From Zygnema cylindricum (taxonomy: Eukaryota > Streptophyta > Zygnematophyceae > Zygnematales > Zygnemataceae): a DNA stretch of 64,000 nt. The notes beneath the pieces are model-generated. The model saw only the letters and a list, made by a program, of their open reading frames with translations. It searched no databases and was not told where the DNA came from. The stretch spans positions 102,679 to 166,678 of the forward strand of contig JBBHKE010000089.1 of assembly GCA_037447655.1 (NCBI GenBank). Direction: 5' to 3'. How positions within the stretch are numbered: position 1 is the first letter of the stretch; each line of letters starts with the position of its first letter. Shown here piece by piece: positions 1 to 12,132 of the stretch. The translations under genes were made by a program, and so were the position numbers.

Positions 1-307
1 TGTTTGCCTAAAGAAGCTTGGAGTACCTACTTAATCTTCGGTCACACGAAGTGACCTCAAATTTCATGTTACAACATCTGGAAAATCAGAAAACAATTAG
101 CAAACACTCTAATCATCTCAACACCTGTTAAACTAATGTCCTCCTTTGAACACTACCATTGCTGTATGAAAAGTTTATGAAGTACCCAAGGCATAATCTT
201 CACTCTAGTGATTGATATCCAGATTAAAAATCTACATTAACGCTGTATGTGACATGATAAAATTTCATAACTTGAACAGCTCTTCTCCTGCTTTGCTTTC
301 GACTGAT

Positions 308-3300
308 TCAGGAAAACGACTTAAAGGTATCCAATAGAATGTAACATACCACAGTGCCATAGAAACGTGGAGCACCATCAGACCACACTTGCCCATTCTG
401 CGCAACAGAGGCAAGAAGAATTCCATATTCCATCGAAGGTCTCCAAGCCTGGCCCGCCGTCAAAAAAGATCATCCCAGTCCCTTCAATTTCCAGTAAGCC
501 AGTTTTGACCGCACTACAATTGAAGCGAAGGAATAATCTGAAAACCCACCTGTGCAGAAAAGTCCTTTGGATCAGTTGCAGTAAAACCCTTTGGAGATGC
601 GGGCGCGCCCAAATTGCTTTGTGCGTATGGACGTCTGCATCCAAATTAAGATATGTGGTGAGACTAAGCCACATATTAAATTATGTAAACTAGCAAGTAG
701 TAAGTACCAAGGAGAAAATCATTTATACTCACTTGAAGGCTGCATATTGTTACAACACAAATGGACTGGAAAGATATTGAACGAAAAACACACAGTGCCC
801 TTTAACAATACCTTTCTTGTAATGAATGAGCTCGCCCAAGGTAAAAATCCCAAAAACAACAGATAAACAATCATCAAACGAACTCATTGAATCAAAGGTT
901 GTGAATTAAATATGGCACTCCGTGTGGAACATTAAAACATCCTCCTATCCAAAGGAGACATTTCCTTTACCTTGGCTGTAATAGAGGAGCAAGATCTCCC
1001 CTATTGAAGCGTGAAATTGACCAATGAACAGGACCCTGTCCTAAAATGTCAACAACGATTTTATCACGATCGCCATCACCATTGTATTGCATTACTAGGG
1101 AGGCATTCATCATAATTTTTGCTGAGGTCACTGTGCTGCCAAGGTAAGGAAGGGGCAAGTCCCATCCTGTAAGAGAGTCCGATATAGAGACAGCACTTAT
1201 CTCCTCCCATTGTTTAGAAGAGCCTGTCGACAATTGCATGTTCACAAAACAAGTCATTAGTGAGCGACTTTCATTAACATGTTCATACTTGACCATGCTA
1301 AACACACTGTTTTTCTTAGTCAACAACAAGAATAGGCATCAAAAAGCAAGCATCCCAGGACAGTTTTTCTTTGGTTTTTTCGTTGTTGTTTTGTTGTTTT
1401 TCGTTGTTGAGTTTTCCAATTTTCATTGCAAACATGTTCCTTCAACTAACTCTCTTTTGTGCGAGTTGGACCACATGATACATGAGAGACTCTAACTTCA
1501 ACCAGTATAGCTTAGCTTGAATGAAATTGTAGGGGAGTGTAACCCATGAATGAATACAAAGCCCATATACACACCATTCTACAAAAGCCAGCTAAGCAAC
1601 AAATCTTGGACGGGAGTAATAGCTGATTGCGCCATCGTCGCAATCCTAAATTGGTTGTCCACTCATTCTGGTTTTACGTCGCTGTATGGGCTACTGTACC
1701 TAAACTACATTTCAAGGCCATCATGTACTTCCAAAAGCTTCACAAATTTTCTGACTTCCAACGGCTGGAAAATGGGTTAGAATGCGAAAATTTCAAACAA
1801 TTAAAAGTAGTATATTGCACCAATGCGTTGCGTCCCCGACAAAGCGAAAGCAGAGACCCAAATACCAGCTCCCCATGTGAGTAGTTCAAAAGTAGCAGCC
1901 AACTAAACAAATTTGCTGAAATGTTTCCAACAGGTTATTCAATCAAATTACTGATCCACAGATGCTTAAAAATAACTGGTTTTGTCCTTGTTTGCCGCAC
2001 AAAATCCGGCCAACTATCATTATTTCCATACATACTAAAGGGACTTGGCTGGGCCATTTGCCTTCTCACATTTTTATTGCATGCATATTAATTTACGAAA
2101 GACAGCTGAACCGTCCTCGATAATTGGGTAACAAGAACGAATTATCCTTGTGGCATTTCAAAGAATGTCAGATGTATTTCTGATTCATCTCCAAAAATCC
2201 CATTCAGCACAAAATAATGCCGGTTGTCCCATAGACCATTACATAATAAACATCAAAATCCAGTTTTTAAAATAATCCTGAGTTTGGTTCAGCAAGGTTT
2301 AGCTTAACTCGTCTCAATCAGCAATTAGGTGTCTGCTTTAGACATTGGAAACGGGTTTATTGCCACTGCACTATCAATAGTGAACTTATGAAGTCAACTA
2401 TGAGTTCACGATGCTTCTGAAGAGAAATCTCTAAGGCAACCATATAAACACGCACTATGGTCATTTTAGACCAAACAGCACACTCAAATGCAATAACAAA
2501 ACTATTCGTCAAATGTTTAAATTGAACACAGTAACCCAAATTGAATTGAACCGATTCCACCAAATTAGCAAGAAGCATAATACAAGCCACTTTATAGTCA
2601 GTCTGCTTTAACCGGCAAACTAAACTCTACATTAGATCCTGCCTTCGCTCTCCAGTGTATAGACGCTGCTGGTACTATTCAAACATGGCCCTCAAGTCTT
2701 CACATCATTCAGCCAGAAAAGCTATCATTCAGGTGCTACTCTGCTAAAATTAAAAGACTAAGTGCAAGCTCTACATAAAATTGCTGAAAAAAACCTGGCT
2801 TGCGTTTGTTAGAGCTAAAAAGTGAACACTAATGAAAAAGACAATCTGATACGTGCCTGTCTGCATAATTTGTTGCTAAAAGGAACTGCAACAGCGAAAT
2901 TGGCCTAACATTACTCCAGAGTCAAAAACTTCTTTCACTACGCTAGGCTTATTTGAGGGTGTAAATGCCAGTAAATTAATACAATTGCTATATCTTGTTG
3001 GTCCATCCACTTTGATTCAGAGATTGGCACTCAGTGCAAAATGAAAACTGTATTATGTGTCCAAAATATTTTGATGGCTAAATTGGTGATTGCAAGAGCT
3101 ACAAATGGGTCAAGTTTCTAAGCCGCTTGACGGAAGAAACAGTTACCAAAAACATGCTAATTTGATTTTCTACGAGAACTGGCGTAGCCGGTACATGGTA
3201 TAAACACCGAGGAGAAAAAGAACTCCTACTGCTCTATTGACCAGTGACTGACTAAACTATGTACTCCTACGCTAACATTTCAGTCTAGAATAGACTGATT

Positions 3301-3378
3301 CAGATCTGTACCTGCAGCATGTCCTTTAGTAGGTTGCGAGCCCAGAAATAGAACAGTTAGAAGGACAAGATACTTCAT
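308..3378 (-). CDS. Unrecognised secretory-pathway protein, multi-exon, partly resolved
   Basis: I do not recognise the family. Exons that chain in phase on the minus strand are: 3312-3378 (start codon, 22 codons plus 1 nt, opening MKYLVLLTVLFLG, a signal peptide by its hydrophobic core), then an unresolved stretch, then 1821-1902 (starts LAATFELLTWGAG), 971-1223 (contains WEEISAVSISDSLTGWDLPL and DKIVVDILGQGPVHWSISRF), 550-634 (RPYAQSNLGAPASPKGF) and 350-448 (AWRPSMEYGILLASVAQNG). Every listed junction has GT and AG, and the phases fit (0/1, 1/2, 2/0, 0). The 3' end is open: reading through the last donor gives a stop at 308-310, while splicing onward would give another end outside or near the window start. 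At least one exon between 1903 and 3311 is missing; 3175-3228 can be read as a hydrophobic segment but is unproven. The gene is divergent from GET3D. The existence of the gene is well supported, the product is unknown. Confidence 0.6.
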
Positions 3379-3623
3379 GGTTGCCGGACCCATCAAAAAG
3401 CCTGTTCTTCGAGGAGGAACTAGCAGGAAGTAAGTTTTGTTTCATCAAAATGGCATACGGATGGAAAACAGTAGAAAGGGTAAATTTGGCCCACTCTGCG
3501 TTTGGTAATTCATAATTTGATTTTAAATACACTTCTGATAGATATTCTTTCATAATCCCCTTAGGTTGAAGGCAAAAGTTTACGCCTCTTAATTTTGCGT
3601 GCCTGGTTCCCAAATACGGTACC
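3379..3623. promoter_or_regulatory. Shared divergent promoter region between the secretory-type gene and GET3D
   Basis: Only 245 bp separate the two start codons, which point away from each other, so both 5' UTRs and core promoters must lie here. A TATTTAAAA-like string sits on the minus strand near 3521-3529. I see no clear TATA box for the plus-strand gene. A bidirectional promoter is inferred from geometry alone. Confidence 0.45.
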
Positions 3624-6600
3624 ATGGCGTCTCTCGGGGCTCCCTTCCTGAGCCATACAGCCGAAGGCGCTATCTTCGCACGAGCGTGGAACTCTCGGCC
3701 GTGCAACTTTAGCTGCAATAAACCTTTTGCTGGAAAGAGGGCAGTCTTGAGATGCACCGCAACAAAACAGTCTCCAAGGCTCGTTACCGTGCTGGGAAAA
3801 GGAGGGGCTGGGAAGACCACAGCCGCTGTTCTTCTCGCCAAGGTTTGCTAAAAAAAATCTCTATCAACGCCCTTTCTTTCTGCTGGTGATGCAAGTAAGC
3901 TTGGCATCACTCTTATCCGTACTTGTTGTTCTAGCTAGTTGTGATGGATAGCTTCACTGTGAATTTGGCTAGAGCCCCCTAAAAATGATAATGATGTGAG
4001 CTTTCGCAATCTAGGTTTGGATCTCAAATTCAAGTGTGTTCTATGCATCTCTATTTTTGAGCTCTGAAGGTACATAAGAAATACCCCTCCAGATGCTAGA
4101 ATTAGACTTTTGCTGAATTGAGTATTGTCAAAACTTATTGCACAAACGGCGGGGGTTTTGCATCAGTCGAAATCCTTTTTTTTCTCTTGTTTTCCTTTGT
4201 TGTCAATTTATCTCATCTGGTTAGAGTTTGTTTTTCTGTACCCCAATGAAGTTTTATCTATTCCAGCCAGGCCCTGTAATTTATTTGCCGATCAGTTTCA
4301 CATCTCTCCATCGATATTGCCGCATTGCAGTCAGCATGGCAGTATGTCCATGTTGTATACATGAGTATTACTGCCTTATTTATGCAACAACATGCATGTT
4401 ACTGCCTCCGCGTACATTAATAGTGCTGCCTGTTTATTCATGTGGCAGTACTACGCAAGCACTGGACGCCAGACATGCCTTCTGCTTCAATCAACAGAGG
4501 ACAGAACTGCCGATGCTCTCCTCGGCCACCGGTTGTCGTTTTCTGGAACAGAAATAGACGGAGGCTCTCTAACGGCTTTTCGATTAGAGAGTACTAAGGT
4601 TTGTTTTTTCCCCGCATGGTTGTCCCACATGTTGGCATCAGTATGTTTTGATAACGGAAGTTTGCATGTCTTCGCAGTCAGTTACAAAGATTATAAAATG
4701 GGAATGGATATGCTGTCATTCTTCTTTTGTGTTTGGCCTCCTGTCTATTCACCCTTTCTCTTGTATTTATGTCAAGTTGCATATTTCTATTTGAAGAGAT
4801 GAACGGAGGAGAAAACCACTGTCTTGTTCAAAATACGTGGGACTCTTCAGCAGGCTGTAAATGTGGAATTTTGCTTTAACAAGCAGATCAAACTGCTTTG
4901 ATTTTTGTCATCATCTGTTGTCAACCTTAAGTGCATATGCTAGTGAAAAAGAGTTTGTTTTCAGGATGTCGACACTGTGATCTCCTGCTTGAACTAATGG
5001 CTCGTAAAAAGCCTATTTTATAACAGATTATTTTCTCTCGACATAGGCCTCCTGTGATGATCCCCCTGTTTCAGTCAAGGAGTAATATTTTTTTTTTTAT
5101 AGGCTATAAATACTTGCAAGCTGGAAGCACGATATATTGCAGCCAAAGTTGCGATTGTTGTATATTGTGGAGCTGCGCTGTTGTAGTTTTGATGAAAGCT
5201 TGACTGATTGTTTGCTGGGCCCTTTGGTGCTGTTTTTCTTTGTTTCCCAGCTTTTCTCAGAGCCTCTTGTAATGCTTAAGAAGGTAGATGAGCAGACTGG
5301 CTTCAGTCAAGGAGCACTGGAGGAGGTGAGTTTGATTCAAGCAAGCATTTCTATATCAATGCTGCATTCAGCACGCATGGGCGATAGCATGTGCATGTCT
5401 GTAGTCTTATGTTTTTCTGATTTTTTTGGGCTGCACAATTTATTTGTTGTGGAAATTTTGGATGACTTGCGAAGGGTACTTGGAGACCATCGTGTAGAAT
5501 TGATGCTATGGTTATGCTACTCAGAAAGCTGGGTTTATTTTCCTTTTCTTTGGGTCAGGTCATGTGATCAAGTTTGTGGTATGCTATTCGATGAGACCTA
5601 GAGTTCTGTTGTACTTCTAGCAACTAGTCTTGTTATTGAACCTTTTTGGGGAGACCAAGAAAGAGATTCATGTCTCTTTGAGGATTCGTGTCAGGAGGGA
5701 AATAGTTGTCCCTTGATCTGGTGACAGGTGTTCAAAATAATAACCTTTGACCAGTTTGCCTTCCGTGTAACTTGATTGCCTGTTTTTGATGACTTTTGAT
5801 GAAGCATTTTTTACCATTTTTGTGAAAAACCTCTGATCCTGAGGATTCCTCAGAAATGAGAATGACTATAGAATCGGTTATCTCTGGATGATTACTTTCA
5901 GTAAGCATTTTTGAAAACTACCTTTATTACCCTCAAAAGACGCAGAATCTGGGGGGCATTGTACTGAAACGGAGGAGGCTTTTGCATTCTTTGGGACAGG
6001 TTTTTTGCACGAAATACAGAGAAGATCTGCATGACTGCATGAATCTAGTAAAGGTTTTTTGCGTAATAAGGAGAGAGATGTGATCGCCTCGCTTTTGGTT
6101 TGCCAGGTGAATGCAGAGGAACTCAGTGTGCTGCCTGGCATGGATGCGATTCTGGCAGCAGCAGTGCTTGAGAGGCTGGCAAAGCCTGCTGGAGGAATCC
6201 TCGATTCTTCTATAGCAGTTCCTGGAATGGCAGAGAAGAACTTCGACGTGATAGTTTACGATGCGCCAAATAGTGCTGAGGCTCTCCGCGTACTCGGGAG
6301 CCCGAAACGCTCGAGGTTGGTGCTCATACTCCATTGCGGGTTTGAGTATCGGTTAGAACATATAATATGCAAATCATCCTTATGCTACTGTTAAAGGCAC
6401 TTAGGAATGGAAACTGGGCATTTTTGCTATATCAGACTTCTGTTCACACACTACAAAACCTCTATTATATGCGTAGAATATGCGTAAATGATGCCTATCA
6501 TATGGTAGCTCACCCACCACACCACGTGTTGATGTAAGCATACGTCAGGATGTAGCCCGTCACCCTGAGGTCACAGGACAGATTCTGTGACGTCACATAT

Positions 6601-9089
6601 TCCCGAAAAAAATCTGTTGCAGAAATTTCAACATTGGTTGAGGCGGTTGATTGAAAGTTTTTGCATGTTCGTGTCACTAATTCTGGCCGTTGGATTCGTC
6701 GGATTCCTGCCCCATTCTTGTCTTTTGAAACTGACATCGAAAATCTATTTTATATTGTGCATTTGTTTGAATTTTACTCAAAAGCATGTATTAGGCATAC
6801 AATGTGCCCATAAGTATGGATACTTTTGAACTATGACATAAATAACAAAGGAGCACGTAGTACATTGTAAACAGACATGGGGAAGCCGTTGCCTGTCTGC
6901 CGAGACATGCCAGGAGCTTCTTCCCTCCAAAGCATTGAAAGTTTACTACACAAAGGCGGAGATGAGTCTCCATGCTTTCAGCTTCTTTTTAAAAAAGGTC
7001 TGTGTTAGTTATTTCGTTCATGCGGGTCGTGTCATGTTCATATATAAAATGAAAGAAAATAGGTGAGGAAAGATGGTAGATGACGCAATGGTGTTTGGCT
7101 TTTTTCTGGACAGGATGTAATGATAGAAAATTTGAATGTTCCAAACGGCTGCAAACATAAATGCGAAGTAGTTGAAGCTCACCCATCGTTTATCCAGTGG
7201 AATCTCATTCTATGTTGGTTGGAAACTGGATATCTTTAATGTATATCATTATGTAATGGATTCAAGCTTGGTGTGATGTCAATCATTATGAGTGCTGATG
7301 CTGGAATTGAACTACGTTTTTTGTGATTCCAATCATTATAAGCGACGGTAAATTGTAACAATGTGACGCCAAATGTCTTAAGTGCGATGTTGGATTCTGA
7401 CTGGGCCTAATTGCTGGTGTCTGAAGGCTGCAGATGGTATTTGCGCCGCTTTCGAACTATGGCCGATAAGACAGATGTTGGGAGAGTAGCCTTGCCCTCT
7501 GCTGCCCGTTTTTTGGATGCTGCCATCTCATCTGGTAGTGGCGATCGTCCTGAGAGGAGCACTGATCAAATATGGCAAGCGGCAGATGACATCTTGTCTG
7601 TAAGCACCATGCCATCTATATCGAATTTTGTATGAGCAGCTGGATAGTCTTATAAGAAATGTTATAATGAACTTTTCAAATCCCGTGTGTGTTTTGGAGT
7701 TGAAGAAACTCAGTTCGATGATGGCACTTCACGTTAGCTTGGCTGGTTTTTAAAAAAACCTTTAATCTACTTTGTATCCTGGGAGTTTCTGCTTTTAAGC
7801 TTTGGCCAGAGTTCTTATTCATGTGGTTGCACGCTTGCAGTCTGAATCCGTCAACTAATTTCTTGTCAGCAAACTTTCTCGCTCCACCTTTCATTGCTTG
7901 GGACCTCTCCTAGCACCAATGTTTAGTTTAATCAATTAATATTCTCTTTGTTTGGCTGTTGTCAATTGAATTTTCCCTGACCACTGTTATAGTTTGTACA
8001 AAGGACTGCTGAAGGTCCTTGCCTGAAGTTCCTCTGCTGTTTTCACTAATTGCAGAAAGCTGAAGAAGCCTTGAATAACCCTCGCCGCTTTACTGCCTTC
8101 CTAGTAGCCCAGTCGAATCAAAAGTCGACAATCGATGTTGCCCTTCGTTTGTGGGGAGGTGCATTGCAAGCTGGAGCTTATGTTGGAGGTGTGCTACTCG
8201 TTCCAGGAACGTCAGATAGGAGCCCACCAGACACGGCCTTTTCTCCCCTTAAGGTGGCGAAGCTGCCAGTAATCGACGGAGGGGAAAACATCGAATGGAA
8301 AAACATGGTGGATAGCTTTAAACTAGATGGAGGCCCTATCGTTGATGATGACGAAGGAGACAGCAGTTTAGCGGCTGTTAGAATTAGTCAAACTGATGGC
8401 ACGGTAGCCTTGTTTCTTCCCGGATTTGAAAAAACGGAAGTGAAGCTTTCACAGGTATGGGAAGATGTTGCATGAAGTCGTCGCATTTTTGACAGCATGC
8501 AATGAAAATGTGGGCATTCTCGATTCGAGAAAAGTAGGCATGCAGATTGTAGCTTCTTTTTCAAATGCCTCGATTATAGTTTGTCTACCTATTTTGCATA
8601 AGAGATGGGTTGTTGCATAGTGAAAAAGGAGTTTGGAACTATAGGGGGCATTGTTTTAATTGGATACGGCAGCATTATCTAACAATTTAGAACCGAAATT
8701 TCTGTTGAGGGTGGTGAGGGGTGAGATGTACACTTGAATGAATAGTTGCCACCCCATGATACTAATTCTGAAAGATAAATGGTAATGCTTTCTGCAATGT
8801 TGTCCTTTTTTGTTTGTGTATGACTAAGGAACCAAGTTCTTTGGAAGGTGGATCTAGTCGTTCTATTTTCTGATGGTGTCAATGTACCACATTCCTTATT
8901 CTCTACACTTGTTATGTTTGTTTCTTTTTTTCTTCCTATCGATGAATTCAGTGGCGAGGTGGCTCGGAGCTTGTAGTGGACGTTGGAGATCAACGGAGAA
9001 GCATCACCATCCCTCCTGGTATGCGAGGGAAAGTAGTTGGAGCAAAATTTCAGGATAACTTGCTCACGGTTACCCTGAAAAAAAGTTAG
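3624..9089 (+). CDS. GET3D: Chloroplast Get3d-type ArsA/GET3 family ATPase with C-terminal alpha-crystallin-like domain
   Basis: Seven exons: 3624-3842, 4449-4598, 5251-5325, 6107-6315, 7434-7599, 8056-8454 and 8952-9089, all with GT-AG introns. Phases are 0,0,0,2,0,0 and the product is 451 aa. Residues 1-45 are basic, rich in S/A/R and low in acidic residues, like a plastid transit peptide. The deviant Walker A P-loop GKGGAGKTT is at 58-66, the switch-I-like aspartate near 91 (EDRTADALLG), and switch-II-like DVIVYDAPNSAEALR at 195-209. The conserved LPGMD is at 157-161. Residues 384-451 (LFLPGFEKTEVKLSQWRGG onward) form the alpha-crystallin-like C-terminal domain typical of Get3d. There is no CxxC zinc motif, unlike cytosolic Get3. 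The length fits the family (about 450 aa). Get3d proteins are P-loop ATPases of photosynthetic organisms; their client is not settled, so targeting of membrane proteins in the plastid is inference. Codon continuity across all exons suggests a functional gene. Confidence 0.93.
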
Positions 9090-9531
9090 ACCTAAAGCCG
9101 AAGCCTTTTTTCTTCAAAGGAAAGCTTGCTGGATTTTACAGGTCTTATGCTTTCAAGCATATTCTTGTGATTTGAGTATACAGAATCGTAAACAATTTTG
9201 GCTGGTATATGACAAATATTCTATATTTATTTGCTCTCGTTGAATTTTAATGCAGGAAGTTTCATTGTTTTAGCTTTGTAAATGACTCCCGCATATTTTT
9301 GTTGTTGAAATGTCATATCAAAATATGACTAACTCGAGTTGTCAACCAGGTTTCATTGCGACGTAAAGCTATTGAATCCTTCGCTAGTTGGTCATTTTTG
9401 TCGGTTGGTTTCATTAGCAGCCTTTTTATCTCTTTCGTTTGTTTGATGTTCTGTGCGATCTTTCAATTTCATTGTTCTGGCTTTTTCCTTCTTTTGTTCC
9501 CATGTTAAATGGTTTACCTTCGCGAGGTTTT

Positions 9532-9537
9532 AATAAA
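9532..9537 (+). terminator. Possible polyadenylation signal AATAAA downstream of GET3D
   Basis: AATAAA follows a T/GT-rich stretch about 440 bp after the GET3D stop codon and is in the right orientation. The intervening sequence has no other feature and would be the 3' UTR. Position-based inference only. Confidence 0.35.
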
Positions 9538-9634
9538 GTTTAGTATATCAAAAGGAGTTGAAATTTTTTGTGCCTGTAAATGGCAAATGGCGCTAGTTGC
9601 CCTCCATCAAAATTGTGGCCCCTGTAAAGTATGG

Positions 9635-9855
9635 TACACCGTGAATCGTAATTAGCGTATTGAACGCTAATTCGGGTACCCTTTTTTTTTTTCAAATTCT
9701 CAAATAGAATTATCCATACTATTTTAAAAAAACCCTAATTGCTAATTAGAGGAAACGATTTCTTTGAAAATTTCCAAATTCCCAATTAGCGTTAATAGCG
9801 GTAATTATTCCTATACGCTAAAAAAACATCTACTTTAATAACGATTCAAGGTGTA
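9635..9855. mobile_element. MITE of the TACACCG-TIR family, copy M1
   Basis: The element runs from TACACCGTGAATCGTAATTA to the near-complement ending CGATTCAAGGTGTA. The two ends pair with 2 mismatches over 20 bp. It is 221 bp long, AT-rich inside and has no ORF. The terminal TA may be the target duplication, as in Tc1/mariner-type MITEs. It shares ends with elements at 39088, 43839, 54795 and 55360. Confidence 0.7.
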
Positions 9856-10263
9856 GCTTAAAACATTGTCTACTGTTTAGCTCCACGGCTGTTGAGCCCA
9901 CGACGGTGAAAAAATGAACAAAAAACACAGAATCAAAAAACGAAGAAATCAAAGTCGACAAACATTACCACAAAGAAACGAACAAGGGACATCACTCAGT
10001 GTAGTTGGTTCCAATTAATTTATGTGCCGAAACTTTTTGAGACATGCACGTAAAATCCTTAACAGCATTCGTGAACACAAACTTGTCAACATTTAGAAGC
10101 TCATGTAATCCATCTTTTTGTATATAATATTTAGCATGTTTTCCCATCCGTTCTCTGAGTCCATCCAGATTAATTGCAGTGGAAATTGTAGATCAATATG
10201 AAAAAAGGCATGTTAAACATGTCTTGATGTAATCAGCTGATTTTAAGCGAGATTTTTACACTC
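9856..10263. other. Intergenic, nothing recognised
   Basis: AT-rich sequence without a convincing exon, repeat or RNA gene. Confidence 0.5.
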
Positions 10264-10635
10264 ATGGGGGGAGAGGAAAAGGGAGAGGGAAAGGGAGAGA
10301 GAGAGAGGGTCGAAGAGAGGGAGAGGGAGAGGAAAGGGAGAGAGGGACAGGAGCCTATTCGCGACAGTTGTCATATAGAAGAGAGGGAGAGAAAGGGAGC
10401 GAGGGAAAGGGGGAAAGGGAGCGAGGGAAAGGGGGAGAGAGAGCGAGCAGAGTTTGAGAAAATTTGTGACAGCTGAACAGTTGTCACACTGTAGAGAGGG
10501 AGGGGAAAAGGGAGAGAGGGAAAGGGAGAGGGTCGAAGAGAGGGAGAGGAAGAGGAAATGAGAGAGGGATAAGAGTCCTGTCTGCAACAAGTCGCCACAT
10601 TGAAGAAAGGGAAAGGGAGAGAGTGAGAGAGTCCA
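10264..10635 (+). repeat. Purine-rich GAGAGG minisatellite with recurring CAGTTGTCA-type spacers
   Basis: Blocks of (GGGAGAGA)n about 70-110 bp long are separated by short related spacers: GACAGTTGTCATATAGAAG, then CAGTTGTCACACTGTAG, then CAACAAGTCGCCACATTGAAG. The higher-order unit is therefore about 110 bp and degenerate. Long reading frames on both strands here are by-products of the low complexity. Confidence 0.75.
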
Positions 10636-10639
10636 ACAA

Positions 10640-11097
10640 CCATTTGCGGTATATACAGCTTTAGTCCTACACCGTACACCTAGATACTGTTTCGTTCTTG
10701 TACTTTTGGTCCTATAAAGTACATTTTTTTTGTACGTAAGTGATGCGCATTCTGTGTTGTACATCCATATTGTGATACGTGACATCACATACTTACTATA
10801 TGCTGTTTACAATCGAATACTATAGAGTAGCTAAACTAGTGTCCAGTGATGTTATATATTAACATATATTTCGGCGAAAAATATTCATCCAGGAATGATA
10901 TATCGGGCCCCTTGTCGCGTCGATTATCAAAAGTATTGCGATATGAAGTTCAACAATACAAAATACTACGTTTTTTTACACAAATAGCGATTCACTGCAC
11001 TGCAATAAAAAGTAAACCAAGCAGAGTAGGATGTTTATTTGATTTCATTTGCTTGGCCTTTTTTTCTTTTCCTTGTCAAAAGTATCGCTTCAATACA
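10640..11097. other. Intergenic, nothing recognised
   Basis: AT-rich sequence between the purine minisatellite and copia copy 1. No gene or structured repeat seen. Confidence 0.5.
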
Positions 11098-11102
11098 ACA
11101 CT

Positions 11103-12132
11103 TGCAACTCTGAGACCTCCATATGTCCTCAGAGTAGGCAGCTCACACGAAGCCTCAAGGATAACCCTGACCCCTTTGTGTTTCAGCAATAATAACTACC
11201 ACCTTTGCAAACAAAAACTCTGACCACCTTTACCCCTGTAAAGGCAAGACTCCCTTGAGTCTATAGCAAAAAGAATCTCTGAATTTGCTCCCCTGAGCAA
11301 TAAGTTATGGAGGGTCAAAATTGACCTTATGTACACAAGCTCTCTCGGAGAGAGGATCTAATCTATCAAATTTTTCTACGTCCTATCTCTCTCTAAAACT
11401 CTATGTATTGCAGTACGGCACCAATCATAATAATGTGTCGTACAGAAAGGTACGGATGCCGGTGTACTTTTTGTACGACCATTGTACGACATGGCCAACA
11501 AGTCGAGACATGTCGTTTTTGGATTCATTCCTGTAATCCCCGGAGATGCCGTAATCTAATATGATTGTGCCACGTGTCAATCGATGTGACGTCGACCGCA
11601 AACCGCCAAAAACCTATTCCGCGATCTCGGCATGCTTCGCGGCCGTCCGATTAAGTCGGATTTCAATCGTAGCCGTCATAAATAGTTGCACGATATTTGT
11701 TTTGCCTTCGAAACAAAGTGCGCGGTATCCGTTTCGGCTGTTTCGTACGCCTTACAACACAAACTGTATCTATGTCCAAAATATCCCGTTAAATGAAATA
11801 ACCTACGTGAAAGCATTTATATAATTATGAAACCCTATATCGTATATCCTTGATTTAGTCTAATTGGCTTAAGGGTAACGGCTGTTCTGACGGACGGCAG
11901 GTACCAGGTTCAAAATCCCAGGTCGGTCAATCACTATTTTGGTAAATCTACCACTCTAATGTCTTTCCCTATCTGGATAGCATAGGCGGTTATGGCTCTA
12001 TCTCCCTCTCCAACTTTCTGTGATTGCAACAAGTGTGGGAGCTAGAGAGAGGAGTTAGAGGCAGACTGCCTCTGCTTCTTTTTTGCATCTTACGAAACCT
12101 AGAAAATACTGAAATAACCTTTAATTTCTACA
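11103..12132 (-). repeat. Copia copy 1, 3' LTR (left in window)
   Basis: It starts TGCAACTCTGAGACCTCC and ends TTTAATTTCTACA, next to the polypurine tract AAAATAAGGGGAG (read on the minus strand). Inside is a plus-strand tRNA-like module: a perfect A-box TGGCTTAAGGG at 11865-11875 and B-box-like GGTTCAAAATCC at 11907-11918. A GTAC-rich hairpin lies near 11441-11490. Confidence 0.88.

Noticed and set aside
2142-2235. Exon-like minus-strand stretch reading HYFVLNGIFGDESEIHLTFF
   Set aside because: Looks protein-like but has no usable GT donor before its stop and no matching phase with neighbouring exons.
3326-3841. 171-codon minus-strand ORF over GET3D exon 1
   Set aside because: Mostly antisense of GET3D exon 1 and the promoter. 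Only its last 22 codons (3312-3378) are kept, as the signal-peptide exon of the minus-strand gene.
10243-10788. 181-codon ORF in the GA tract
   Set aside because: Pure Leu/Ser low-complexity translation of a purine minisatellite.
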